Made by a program: the position numbers and the translations under genes. 64,000 nucleotides of DNA from Ruminococcaceae bacterium FB2012 (lineage in GTDB: Bacteria; Bacillota; Clostridia; Oscillospirales; Ruminococcaceae): NCBI GenBank assembly GCA_900104495.1, contig FMXS01000011.1:1-64000 (forward strand). Direction: 5' to 3'. Each line of letters starts with the position of its first letter. Position 1 is the first letter of the stretch. The notes beneath the pieces are model-generated. The model saw nothing but the letters and a program-made list of their open reading frames with translations. It did not search any database and was not told where the DNA came from. Positions 26,350-34,760 of this stretch are shown here, piece after piece.

Positions 26350-27252
26350 ATGAAGGATATTACCAATGAGCGCGGACCGCTGGAATGGCGTACCGCCGTG
26401 GCTCTCGGAGTGTTCGACGGTGTTCATCTCGGACACCGGACGGTCATAGACAAAGCCGTTTCTCTCGGAAAGGGAGAACTGCGGTCGGTGGTGTTCACCT
26501 TCCGGCAGGGGTCTGTGACCAACAAGGGCAGCGTCCGGCTCCTCAGCGACGAGGATAAATTTTACCGCCTCTCTCAGCGGCGGGTGGACCTGGTCTGTTC
26601 GCCGGACTTGGGCGAGGTCAGAGATATGTCCGCAGAAGATTTCGTGCGGGAGATACTTGTGGGAAGGCTAAGATGCAGATTCGCGGTCTGCGGGAAGGAT
26701 TTCCGCTTCGGACGGGGCGCCGCCGGAGACGTAAGCCTGCTTGAAAGGCTGGGAGAGGAATGCGGTTTTCTGACCGTGGTGCTGGACAAGCTCTCTCTCG
26801 GAGGCGAGACCGTAAGCTCTACGGCGATAAAGGAGCATATCTCCCGCGGGGAGATAGTGCGGGCCAATGAAATGCTGGGCTACCGCTTCGGCTATCGGCT
26901 GCCTGTGATACACGGGCGGGAACTGGGCCGCACCTGGGATTTCCCCACCATAAACCAGCAGCTGCCGGAGGGCATCGTGATGCCGCGGTTCGGAGTGTAC
27001 TGCTCCCGTGTTAAGATCGACGGAAAGGCCTACACGGGAGTTACCGACATCGGTGTGAAGCCCACTGTGGGGAAGGAAACGACTCCTCTGTCGGAGACCT
27101 ACATCCTCGGCTTCGGCGGGGACCTTTACGGCAGAGTGATACAGGTGAGCTTAGAGCGGTTCATCCGTCCGGAGAAGAAATTTGACAGCATAGACGAGCT
27201 GCGGGCGCAGATCGCCCGTGACACCGAGGATGCCGCAAGAACTGTTTTTTAG
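26350..27252 (+). CDS. ribF: Bifunctional riboflavin kinase/FAD synthetase
   Basis: Makes FMN and FAD from riboflavin, 300 residues. The N-terminal FAD synthetase has ALGVFDGVHLGH (18-29) and SSTAIKEHISRGEIVRANEM. The C-terminal riboflavin kinase has GRELGRTWDFPTINQ and GVTDIGVKPTV. It lies 27 bp after truB, the normal order in clostridia. No FMN riboswitch is present in front of it. It closes the translation/RNA block. Confidence 0.95.
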   Translation: MKDITNERGPLEWRTAVALGVFDGVHLGHRTVIDKAVSLGKGELRSVVFTFRQGSVTNKGSVRLLSDEDKFYRLSQRRVDLVCSPDLGEVRDMSAEDFVREILVGRLRCRFAVCGKDFRFGRGAAGDVSLLERLGEECGFLTVVLDKLSLGGETVSSTAIKEHISRGEIVRANEMLGYRFGYRLPVIHGRELGRTWDFPTINQQLPEGIVMPRFGVYCSRVKIDGKAYTGVTDIGVKPTVGKETTPLSETYILGFGGDLYGRVIQVSLERFIRPEKKFDSIDELRAQIARDTEDAARTVF

Positions 27253-27336
27253 ATAACTGTCACGCTGTTAACACAATAGGGTGATAAAGTATACAATGGT
27301 GTTATTTTGGCAATTACTCTTACGGGAGGGAAAACA

Positions 27337-28290
27337 ATGATAGAGGTACAGCACCTGTCCAAGCATTACGGAGACAAAAAGGCGGTCAACGACATCTCCT
27401 TCAAGGCTGAGGACGGAGAGATACTGGGCTTTCTCGGACCAAACGGCGCGGGAAAGTCGACCACTATGAATATTCTGACGGGCTACATTTCTTCCACGTC
27501 GGGAAAGGCGATGATCGACGGTGTGGACATCCTTGAGGACCCCATAAAGGCGAAGTCCAAGATAGGATATCTGCCGGAACTGCCGCCCCTTTACATGGAC
27601 ATGACGGTGAAGGAATACCTGAATTTCATATACGATCTGAAAAAATGCAAGCTGCCCCGCACCACGCATCTGAAGGACATCTGCTCGCTTGTGAAGATCG
27701 ACCACGTTTACAAGCGGCTGATAAGGAACCTTTCAAAGGGATACCGGCAGAGAGTGGGACTGGCTCAGGCGCTGGTGGGCAATCCCAACGTGCTGATACT
27801 TGACGAGCCCACGGTGGGCCTTGACCCGAAGCAGATCATCGAGATCAGAACGCTGATAAAGAAGCTGGGGAAAAATCACACGGTGATACTTTCCTCGCAC
27901 ATACTCTCGGAGGTGCAGGCGGTCTGCGACAAGATCGTGGTCATCAACGAGGGGCGCATCGTGGCGGACGACACCGAGGACAATCTTTCTCAGAGGCTTT
28001 CCTCCGATCACAGGCTGACCGTAAGGATCGAGGGCGATCAGAAAAAGGTCATGAAGCTGCTGGAGAAAACGGACAGGATAGTGAAGGTGGACATCGGCGC
28101 CAAACACGGCGAGAACACCTTTGAGTACCGCATCGAGGCCAAGGAGGGCTCGGACATCCGCAAGGAGCTGTTCATCGCCTGCGCGGAGAACGGGTTCTAT
28201 ATTCTGGAGATGAAGTCCAGCGAGCTGACGCTGGAGGATATCTTCCTGCGGCTCACAATGGGCGAGAACATTGACGGAGGTGAGGAATAA
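27337..28290 (+). CDS. ABC transporter ATP-binding protein (GldA-like)
   Basis: Cytoplasmic ATPase of 317 residues. It shows Walker A GPNGAGKST (about 38-46), the LSKGYRQRVGLAQAL signature, and Walker B VLILDEPTVGLDP. The C-terminal extension after about residue 220 is typical of the CcmA/NosF/GldA group that pairs with six-helix ABC-2 permeases. CGGGAGGG precedes ATG 27337. A weak possible promoter is TTAACA/TATACA at 27268-27295. It shares one base with the permease gene that follows. The substrate of these clostridial systems is not known. Confidence 0.93.
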   Translation: MIEVQHLSKHYGDKKAVNDISFKAEDGEILGFLGPNGAGKSTTMNILTGYISSTSGKAMIDGVDILEDPIKAKSKIGYLPELPPLYMDMTVKEYLNFIYDLKKCKLPRTTHLKDICSLVKIDHVYKRLIRNLSKGYRQRVGLAQALVGNPNVLILDEPTVGLDPKQIIEIRTLIKKLGKNHTVILSSHILSEVQAVCDKIVVINEGRIVADDTEDNLSQRLSSDHRLTVRIEGDQKKVMKLLEKTDRIVKVDIGAKHGENTFEYRIEAKEGSDIRKELFIACAENGFYILEMKSSELTLEDIFLRLTMGENIDGGEE

Positions 28291-29168
28291 TGGGCGCGAT
28301 ATTCAGGAGAGAAACGCTCTCATATTTCACCTCGCCGATAGGATACATTTATTTAGCAGCATTCTACGCCTTTTCGGCTTTCAGCTTTACCAGCAATTCC
28401 CTGCGCTACGGCACCACGAAAATGGACGGTATGTTCCAGCAATTGATGATAATACTTATCGTGCTGATACCGATACTCACCATGCGTACCCTTTCCGAGG
28501 AAAAGAAGAACAAGACGGATCAGTGCCTTCTGACTGCTCCCGTGGGCTTAGGCGGGATAGTCGTGGGCAAGTTCCTGGCGGCCTTCCTGATCTTTCTGCT
28601 GGGTATTGCCATCACCTTGGTCTATGCGGTGGTGATCTCTGCCTTTGCGGCCCCCGAGTGGTCGGTGATACTGGGCAACTTCGTGGGACTGGTGCTGGTA
28701 GGTGCGGCCTTCGTGGCGGTGGGCATATTCTGCTCGTCCCTGACCGAAAACCAGGTGGTGTCGGCGGTCATCAGCTTTATCGCGCTGATCGCGCTGTATA
28801 TGCTGACGACGATCGGCGACGTCATCCCGGCGGACTTCATCGAAAGGCTTATGCCCGATTTGGGCGCAGTGCCGAGGACGCTCATCACCGAGGCCGTTGT
28901 GGCAGCCGTCATAGCGGGGATATTCTTCGTCTCGGGCAAAAAGGCGGGAGTCATCGTTATAGGATTCATCGCAATGCTGATATTCGGCCTCTTCGCCGCC
29001 AAAGGCGAACTGGTGCCGACCATATTCGAGAAGCTCTCCTTCTGGGAGAGATATGTAGGCTTTACCTACGGACTCTTCGATCTTTCAAACGCGCTGTTCT
29101 TTATCAGTGCGGCTGTGGTATTCCTGTTCCTTACGGTCAGGGTGCTTGAAAAACGCCGTTGGGCATAA
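28290..29168 (+). CDS. ABC-2 type permease (GldF-like)
   Basis: Integral membrane protein of 292 residues with about six to seven helices and a cytoplasmic N-terminus (MGAIFRRETLSYFTSPIGYI, the characteristic GldF/NosY start). SEEKKNKTDQCLLTAPV is the conserved loop of this family. It follows the ATPase with a TAATG overlap and precedes the GldG-like protein, so the three gene products probably form one complex. In Bacteroidetes the homologues take part in gliding; here motility is not implied. Confidence 0.92.
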   Translation: MGAIFRRETLSYFTSPIGYIYLAAFYAFSAFSFTSNSLRYGTTKMDGMFQQLMIILIVLIPILTMRTLSEEKKNKTDQCLLTAPVGLGGIVVGKFLAAFLIFLLGIAITLVYAVVISAFAAPEWSVILGNFVGLVLVGAAFVAVGIFCSSLTENQVVSAVISFIALIALYMLTTIGDVIPADFIERLMPDLGAVPRTLITEAVVAAVIAGIFFVSGKKAGVIVIGFIAMLIFGLFAAKGELVPTIFEKLSFWERYVGFTYGLFDLSNALFFISAAVVFLFLTVRVLEKRRWA

Positions 29169-29181
29169 GGGGGTGGAAGCT

Positions 29182-30900
29182 ATGTCTAAGGATAACAAGG
29201 AGCTTGAAAAAGAGACCTCCGCAGAGGGCGGAGCTTCCGCATCCGGGAGCACGCTGGACGAGATCGTAAAGAAGCAGAGAGAGGGCAAGCTTGAAAAGGA
29301 GAGCGAAAAGATCTCCGACGCCGAAGAAACGGCAGAGGAAGAAGCTTACGTCAAGGCCCCCAAGGAAAAGAAAAAGACCAATATAAGACAGCTCAAGCAC
29401 GGAATGATGGCCACGGTGCTTACGCTGGTATTCGTGGCGGCGGTAGTGCTGGTGAACGTGATCGCTACGGTGATCTTCGAGCGCTATCCTCTGACGCTGG
29501 ACCTTACAAAGGAAAAGAAATATTCTATCTCCGACCAGTCGGAGGAGTATGTAAAGAGCATCGACACCGACGTGACCGTGACGGTCTTCTCCACGGAGGA
29601 CAACTTCCTGGCGCTGTCGGACTACACCCGGCAGGCGGTGGAGGTGCTGAAAAAGTTCAGACAGTACAATGACAGGATAAGCTACCGTTTCGTGGACATC
29701 GACTCCAACCCGGACATCGTGAAGGACTACGGCACCGACACGGTAACGAGCTACGACATAATGTTCGAGACGAACCCCACCGCAGATGTGAAGCGGACGA
29801 GAAAAGTCACGCTTATTGATCTGCTGAGCTTCAAGGACGAACTGCTCACCAATCTGAACAACTACGGCATGACGCTGGATACTCTTGTTTCGCAGATGGG
29901 CAGTCCTCTGACCTTCCTGCAATACTACGGAGTTTATGTTGAAGCCTCCCGTGCGGACGAGGCCTTCACCTCGGCGCTTATGGCAGTCACCGACCCGAAT
30001 CCCGTAACGGCGGTGTTCGTGACCGGGCGAAAGGAAGCCGAAAAGCTGGAATATCTCCAGTCGCTCCTGGAGGCCAACGGATACCAGGTCAAGACCATAG
30101 ACATCACCAAGGAAGAGATACCTGCGGAGACGAATCTTGTGGTAGTTCCGGCTCCCACGGTGGACTATCTGCCGGAGGAGGTCAAGAAGCTTTCGGACTA
30201 TCTTGACAACGACGGAAAAATGGGCAAGCAGATGCTCTACGCGGGCTCCATAAGGCAGGCCGAGACCCCCAACATCGACGAGTTTATGGAGGAATGGGGC
30301 ATCAAAGTCGGGACCGGCGTGATATGCGAGCAGAGCGGCGACAACTACTACCGCTTCCCCTACTACACTATCACCACGGATGTATCCACAAACTTCACCC
30401 AGGACCTCAACGCGGACCCTGTGCTTCTCAACTGTATGTCGAGGCCCATTACACTGCTCTTTGACGAGCGGAACAACAACGGCACCGAGGCTTACGTCAA
30501 GTCCACGCCCAACGCTTACGCGGCGGATATGAAGACGGGTGAACAGCTGAACAAGGGCCAGCAGATATACACGGCGGTGGCCTCCAAGGCTGTGTTCTCC
30601 AGCGAGGACGGCAAGGGGACCTATTCAAACATCATCGTTTACGGTTCCGTGGAGACCCTGGCGGACTCCTATCTGAGCTTCACGCAGTTCTCCAACCGTG
30701 AATATGTACTGAGCCTTATCAACGGAGTGACCCACAAGACCAGCACCGGCATCACCATTGAGCCGAAGGTCATTGAGGGCAACGTATTTGATCTGACGGA
30801 CAGTCAGAGGTCGGGTCTGCAATGGACCTTCACGCTGATAATCCCGGCGGTAGTACTGGTGATCGGCGGAATAATCTGGCTGAGAAGAAAGAACAGATAG
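29182..30900 (+). CDS. GldG-family auxiliary ABC transport protein
   Basis: Protein of 572 residues. An N-terminal charged, probably cytoplasmic region of about 95 residues rich in Glu/Lys is followed by a membrane helix (about 97-120) and a large extracytoplasmic domain with the GldG core (LDLTKEKKYSISDQSEEYVK, then a thioredoxin-like fold). A C-terminal helix follows (FTLIIPAVVLVIGGIIWLRR). The family is the membrane partner of GldA/GldF-type transporters. ATG 29182 is selected because AAGGGGG is upstream; the earlier codon overlaps the permease gene. The long N-terminal extension is specific to clostridial members as far as I can judge. Confidence 0.85.
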   Translation: MSKDNKELEKETSAEGGASASGSTLDEIVKKQREGKLEKESEKISDAEETAEEEAYVKAPKEKKKTNIRQLKHGMMATVLTLVFVAAVVLVNVIATVIFERYPLTLDLTKEKKYSISDQSEEYVKSIDTDVTVTVFSTEDNFLALSDYTRQAVEVLKKFRQYNDRISYRFVDIDSNPDIVKDYGTDTVTSYDIMFETNPTADVKRTRKVTLIDLLSFKDELLTNLNNYGMTLDTLVSQMGSPLTFLQYYGVYVEASRADEAFTSALMAVTDPNPVTAVFVTGRKEAEKLEYLQSLLEANGYQVKTIDITKEEIPAETNLVVVPAPTVDYLPEEVKKLSDYLDNDGKMGKQMLYAGSIRQAETPNIDEFMEEWGIKVGTGVICEQSGDNYYRFPYYTITTDVSTNFTQDLNADPVLLNCMSRPITLLFDERNNNGTEAYVKSTPNAYAADMKTGEQLNKGQQIYTAVASKAVFSSEDGKGTYSNIIVYGSVETLADSYLSFTQFSNREYVLSLINGVTHKTSTGITIEPKVIEGNVFDLTDSQRSGLQWTFTLIIPAVVLVIGGIIWLRRKNR

Positions 30901-30961
30901 TGCTGAGCGCGGCACCCAAGCAACTGACGGGAGCGCAGCGTGAACCAAATAAGGAGATAAG

Positions 30962-32434
30962 ATGAACAAGAAAATACAAGGAATAATAATCGGGGGCGTC
31001 GTGGTGGCGGCGCTGGGCGGCACGCTGGCTTTTCTGGAGCTGACGGGCAGCACCAAGGATTCCTCAAGCTCCGATACCTCGTCGGCTGTGGTGGCCAGCG
31101 AAGCGGAGCCGGACCCCGTTCCGATAATCACCACCGATGCCGAAAACATCGTTTCGGTGGTGGTGAAAAACGAGACCGGAGGCTATACGCTGGAGCGTCC
31201 TTCCTCGGGAAAGACCGAGTTCAATATCAAAGAGCTGACGGGGCTCAATCAAAGCTCCGTTATGAAGCAGGGCCTTGTTAAGGATATGGCAAGCCTCGAA
31301 GCCTATAAGGTGGTGGAGGAGAACGCCTCGGACCTTTCAAAATACGGACTGTCGGAGCCGAAAACGGTGTTCACCGTGAACTTCATGGACGGCACCTCCC
31401 GGACCTTCAAGATAGGCGACAAGGCCACCAAGAACCGTTACCGCTATGTGTCGGAGGAAGGCAAGAGCGACGTATACATGATAGTCCAGACGGTGCTTTC
31501 GGATATGATCGAGCGCAAAGAGGACTTTGTCACCACCTCGCTGATACCGGCCTCCACGGCGGAGGAGGGCACGCCCTACGGCAGGATGACGGTGAAGCGC
31601 AAGGACCTGGACTACGAAATGGCCTTTGAGGACATCGAGGAGGAAAAGGCGCTGATCTCATCCCAGGTAATGGTGGAGCCGATCTTCGCACACCTGAACA
31701 TCCAGCTTTCGTCGAAGGTGACCCACGGCCTGTGGGGACTGACGGCGGCACGGTGCGAGCTGATCTTCCCCAAGGCAGAGGATATGAAGACCTACGGCCT
31801 GGACGATCCTCTGGCAGTGGTGCATTACAAGAACGACACCGAAGAGTATACCCTCAAAATAGGCAAGGAGATACACTCCACCAATTCGGAGGGCGACGAG
31901 CTGGACGAGATCGCGGCGTATTACTGTTACGTCGAGGGCGTCAGCGGCATCGACTGTATCTGGCAGATAGAAGCGGGAAATCTCCCCTGGGCGACCTACA
32001 CGGCGGGAGATGTTATCTCGCTGATGACCACCAACAAGATCTTTGACATCAACGAGGTCAAGGTGACCTACAAGGGAGAAGTCTCCGACTACACCCTGGA
32101 CGGAAACGAGGAGGAGACCAAGGTATACTGGGTCAAGAAGAACGGCAAGGATGTGAACGTGGATCTGTTCCAGGAGCTTTACAAATACATCCTCTACTTC
32201 CCGACGAAGGATATCTACTTTGACGAGATCAAGGGCGAGCCCTTCCTGACCATTGAGGTGAACCGCAAGGACGGCGGCGGCGACAAGATCGAGTTCTTTG
32301 AGGACACCTCGCGCCGTGTGCTGGTGAAGCTCAACGGGCGGCCTTCCTACAAGCTGGAGACCCGCTGGACGGACGTCCTTATCGAGAATATGGAGCGTCT
32401 TGACCGGGGCGAGGAGCTGAAGGAGATCCCCTGA
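30962..32434 (+). CDS. DUF4340 protein of the Gld-like ABC cluster
   Basis: Protein of 490 residues with one N-terminal helix (about 5-26) and a Ser-rich linker, then repeated beta-rich units of the DUF4340 type. Each unit has an YGLSEPKTVFTV/YGLDDPLAVVHY phrase followed by a KIGDKAT/KIGKEIHS turn. It is predicted to lie outside the membrane. DUF4340 genes regularly follow gldF-gldG-like genes, as here, with a 61-bp gap. AAGGAGATAAG precedes ATG 30962. Its molecular role is unknown; a scaffold or binding part of the transporter is a guess. Confidence 0.82.
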   Translation: MNKKIQGIIIGGVVVAALGGTLAFLELTGSTKDSSSSDTSSAVVASEAEPDPVPIITTDAENIVSVVVKNETGGYTLERPSSGKTEFNIKELTGLNQSSVMKQGLVKDMASLEAYKVVEENASDLSKYGLSEPKTVFTVNFMDGTSRTFKIGDKATKNRYRYVSEEGKSDVYMIVQTVLSDMIERKEDFVTTSLIPASTAEEGTPYGRMTVKRKDLDYEMAFEDIEEEKALISSQVMVEPIFAHLNIQLSSKVTHGLWGLTAARCELIFPKAEDMKTYGLDDPLAVVHYKNDTEEYTLKIGKEIHSTNSEGDELDEIAAYYCYVEGVSGIDCIWQIEAGNLPWATYTAGDVISLMTTNKIFDINEVKVTYKGEVSDYTLDGNEEETKVYWVKKNGKDVNVDLFQELYKYILYFPTKDIYFDEIKGEPFLTIEVNRKDGGGDKIEFFEDTSRRVLVKLNGRPSYKLETRWTDVLIENMERLDRGEELKEIP

Positions 32435-32555
32435 TGCGTCAAAAAACGCGCTTCGGACGTGATACAATAAAGAGTGCGCAAATCTTACCGGACACTGTCC
32501 GGAAGATCACGGAAAAGAATGATACAAAATAATATATAAGAAGGAGTTGTTTACA

Positions 32556-32834
32556 ATGGCAGAGACAAAATCGCCCTTTTTCACCTACAAGGGAATGCCG
32601 CTTGTAAGGAAGGGGAACGTTATCTATTTCGGGAATATGTATGACGAGTTCATAGTGATGATCGAGATACTCGGCAGTGAAAAGAAGGGCGGCATCGATG
32701 TTGCCAATAAGGTAAGGCTGAGAAAAATGGCTACCGATATTTCCATCCCGCCCAACAAGGCGATCGTGAAAATGGCGGAGAAGGCCAGCCTTTACGAGGC
32801 TCTTGACATCGCCTGCGCCTGGCTGAAAGTATAA
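32556..32834 (+). CDS. Small protein of unknown function
   Basis: Soluble protein of 92 residues, basic, without signal peptide or cysteine motif. I do not recognise the family. The start MAETKSPFFTYKGMPLVRKG and the internal YFGNMYDEFIVMIEI suggest a small alpha/beta fold. AAGGAG stands nine bases before ATG 32556. Upstream lies a stem CCGGAC-act-GTCCGG (32488-32502), extended by ATCTT/AAGAT, with no T-run. Downstream is another GC-rich stem before birA. It appears to be a single-gene unit. Confidence 0.7.
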   Translation: MAETKSPFFTYKGMPLVRKGNVIYFGNMYDEFIVMIEILGSEKKGGIDVANKVRLRKMATDISIPPNKAIVKMAEKASLYEALDIACAWLKV

Positions 32835-32841
32835 GTTCAAA

Positions 32842-32867
32842 CGGAGCATCCCCGGCGGGGTGCTCCG
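32842..32867 (+). terminator. GC-rich hairpin, possible terminator
   Basis: CGGAGCATCCCC-ggc-GGGGTGCTCCG, an 11-bp stem with one bulged T. The following bases are not T-rich, so termination would be inefficient or factor dependent. It separates the small gene from the birA promoter. Confidence 0.45.
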
Positions 32868-32882
32868 ATAGCTTTGGAAATG

Positions 32883-32936
32883 TTGTAAACCAAAAATGCA
32901 AAACAGGTTGACAACATCGGCGGAGTGTGCTATAAT
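32883..32936 (+). promoter_or_regulatory. BirA operator overlapping the birA-bioY promoter
   Basis: TTGTAAACC (32883-32891) and GGTTGACAA (32906-32914) form an inverted repeat with a 14-bp spacer, the known Firmicutes BirA box layout, with one mismatch between arms. The right arm contains the -35 TTGACA (32908-32913). The -10 TATAAT is at 32931-32936 with a 17-bp spacer. BirA bound here would block its own promoter. Confidence 0.88.
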
Positions 32937-32957
32937 AATCGGAGGGAGGCAGGGCTT

Positions 32958-33941
32958 ATGAACGTTAGAGAAAAGCTGATCGGAGTATTTGAAAACAACC
33001 GCGGAGAGTTCCTCTCCGGGGAGGAGCTGGCCGACAGGCTGGGCTGTTCCCGGGCGGCGGTATGGAAGGCCGTCACCGCTCTGCGGGGAGAGGGCTACGC
33101 CATAGATGCGGTCACGGGCAGAGGCTATCGCCTTGCCGAAGGTACGGATGTGCTTTCGGCGGCGGGGATAGAGAAATATCTCTCCGATGCGGCCCGCGGG
33201 ACAGTGCTGGATGTCCGCAGGAAGGTGGAGGGCTCCACCAACACTATCCTGCGTGAAAAGGCTGTCCGCGGGGTGCCCGCCGGGACGGCGCTTATCTGCG
33301 GAGAGCAGACAGGCGGCAAGGGCCGCCGGGGACGGAGCTTTTTCTCCCCCTCGGACACGGGGCTGTATATGAGCATCCTGCTGCGGCCGGATATGCCTGC
33401 GGCTGATTCGGTGCGCATCACGGCGGCGGCGGCGGTGGCCGTGGCCCGGGCCGTGGAGGACTGCTCCGGCTGTCCCGCGCAGATAAAATGGGTCAACGAC
33501 GTCTATATGAATGGCTTAAAAGTCTGCGGAATACTTACCGAAGCGGCTTTCTCGCTGGAAAACGGCGGCCTTGACTACGCCGTGGTGGGCATCGGAATCA
33601 ACGCCTACGAGCCGGAGGGCGGCTTCCCGCCGGAGCTTTCGGGCATCGCGGGAGCGGTGTTTGAGAGCCGCCGCGAGGATATGCGAAACCGCCTTGCGGG
33701 GGCGGTGCTGTCCCGGTTCTTTGAATGCTGCGGAGACCTTTTTTCAATGGATATGCTGGAATACTACCGCTCGCGGCTGATGTGGCAGGGCGAGAGGATA
33801 AAGGTCATGGGCGGCGGGGGAGAGTACCCCTGCGAGATGCTGGGCGTGAATGACAGCTACGCTCTGCGGGTGCGTCTTGACGACGGCTCGGAGCGGGAAG
33901 TGTCCAGCGGAGAAATAACTATAAGGAGACAGGAAGAATGA
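32958..33941 (+). CDS. birA: Bifunctional biotin-protein ligase/biotin repressor
   Basis: Class II biotin ligase, 327 residues. An N-terminal winged helix (1-62; SGEELADRLGCSRAAVWKAV) binds DNA. The ligase core has GSTNTILRE, the biotinoyl-AMP loop GGKGRRGRSFFSP, IKWVNDVYMNGLKVCGIL and VVGIGINAY. A C-terminal SH3-like domain follows. It attaches biotin to carboxylases and represses biotin genes when biotin is ample. The operator in its own promoter and the overlapping bioY gene (ATGA) fit autoregulation. ATG 32958 follows GGAGGGAGGCAGG. Confidence 0.96.
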   Translation: MNVREKLIGVFENNRGEFLSGEELADRLGCSRAAVWKAVTALRGEGYAIDAVTGRGYRLAEGTDVLSAAGIEKYLSDAARGTVLDVRRKVEGSTNTILREKAVRGVPAGTALICGEQTGGKGRRGRSFFSPSDTGLYMSILLRPDMPAADSVRITAAAAVAVARAVEDCSGCPAQIKWVNDVYMNGLKVCGILTEAAFSLENGGLDYAVVGIGINAYEPEGGFPPELSGIAGAVFESRREDMRNRLAGAVLSRFFECCGDLFSMDMLEYYRSRLMWQGERIKVMGGGGEYPCEMLGVNDSYALRVRLDDGSEREVSSGEITIRRQEE

Positions 33942-34522
33942 CTACTCAGGCTATCGGAAGAAACAAGATACTTGCCCTTTGTTTATGCGCGATCTTCACG
34001 GCGCTGTCGGCGGTGGGGGCCTTCATCAAGATACCCATACCCTATCTGCCCATCACGCTCCAGACCTTTTTCACCACCCTGGCGGGACTGCTTCTCGGCG
34101 GGCGGCTGGGAGCGGCCAGCGTAGGCTGTTATGTGCTTCTCGGGCTGGCGGGAGTGCCTATCTTCACCGAAGGCGGCGGCTTTATGTATGTGATGAAGCC
34201 GGGCTTCGGGTATCTGCTGGGCTTTATCGCCGGGGCTTACGTTACGGGGAAGATCGCTCACGCGGTGAAAAGCCCCTCTCTGCCGAGGCTTATAGCGGCG
34301 GCCTTTGCGGGAACGGGAGTCATCTATCTGATCGGAATGGTGTACTTCTTCGCGGCGAAGAACATCTGGATCGCCGGAGAGGGCATGAGCGTCTGGACTC
34401 TGCTGACGGTCTGCTTTTTCCCGTGTATACCGGGGGATATCATCAAATGCGTCTGTGCGGCAGTGCTGGCAAAGAAGCTGATCCCGCTGACGGCAAGATA
34501 CAGGCTCACCGCCGGGGAGTAA
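33938..34522 (+). CDS. bioY: Biotin transporter BioY
   Basis: Substrate-binding membrane component of a biotin ECF-type transporter, 194 residues, about six helices. Family marks are PITLQTFFTTLAGLLLGGR, GVPIFTEGGG, KPGFGYLLGFI and CFFPCIPGDIIKC. No ECF ATPase or EcfT gene is nearby, so it would use shared ECF modules. Its start overlaps the birA stop, so uptake and ligase/repressor are co-expressed under the BirA box. No biotin synthesis gene is in the window. Confidence 0.95.
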   Translation: MTTQAIGRNKILALCLCAIFTALSAVGAFIKIPIPYLPITLQTFFTTLAGLLLGGRLGAASVGCYVLLGLAGVPIFTEGGGFMYVMKPGFGYLLGFIAGAYVTGKIAHAVKSPSLPRLIAAAFAGTGVIYLIGMVYFFAAKNIWIAGEGMSVWTLLTVCFFPCIPGDIIKCVCAAVLAKKLIPLTARYRLTAGE

Positions 34523-34533
34523 AAACGGGAAAG

Positions 34534-34565
34534 AAAAAGGTATCGCGTCTGTGCGATACCTTTTT
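34534..34565. terminator. Bidirectional terminator after bioY
   Basis: GGTATCGC/GCGATACC (34539-34546 with 34553-34560), 6-nt loop, flanked by five A and five T. It serves bioY on the plus strand and the dockerin reading frame on the minus strand, whose stop is four bases away. Confidence 0.93.
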
Positions 34566-34568
34566 CGT

Positions 34569-34760
34569 TTACAGGCTGTTTATCAATCTCTGCAAAGCGG
34601 CTACGTCCTTCATATTGATGCTTCCGCTGTTGTCGAGGTCGGAGTTGGCTTCGTTGATAGTTACATCCCAGCCGTTGACGTACCTTTGCAGGGTGGCAAG
34701 GTCCTTCATGTTGATGACCCCGTTGCCGTCAACGTCGCCTTTGAGGCCGCCGACTGAGAA
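34569..34760 (-). pseudogene. Dockerin module separated by an in-frame stop
   Basis: Directly behind the TAA of the gene at 34761-35435, the same reading frame continues for 63 codons and encodes a complete type I dockerin. Its two calcium-binding repeats are GDVDGNGVINMKDLATLQR and SDLDNSGSINMKDVAALQR, joined by YVNGWDVTINEAN. The frame ends in TAA 34569-34571. The repeats and their recognition residues resemble the dockerin of the protein at 62267-63709. There is no start codon or ribosome site at the module. The most likely origin is a nonsense change in a once single protein; readthrough or a sequencing error are alternatives. Confidence 0.85.
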
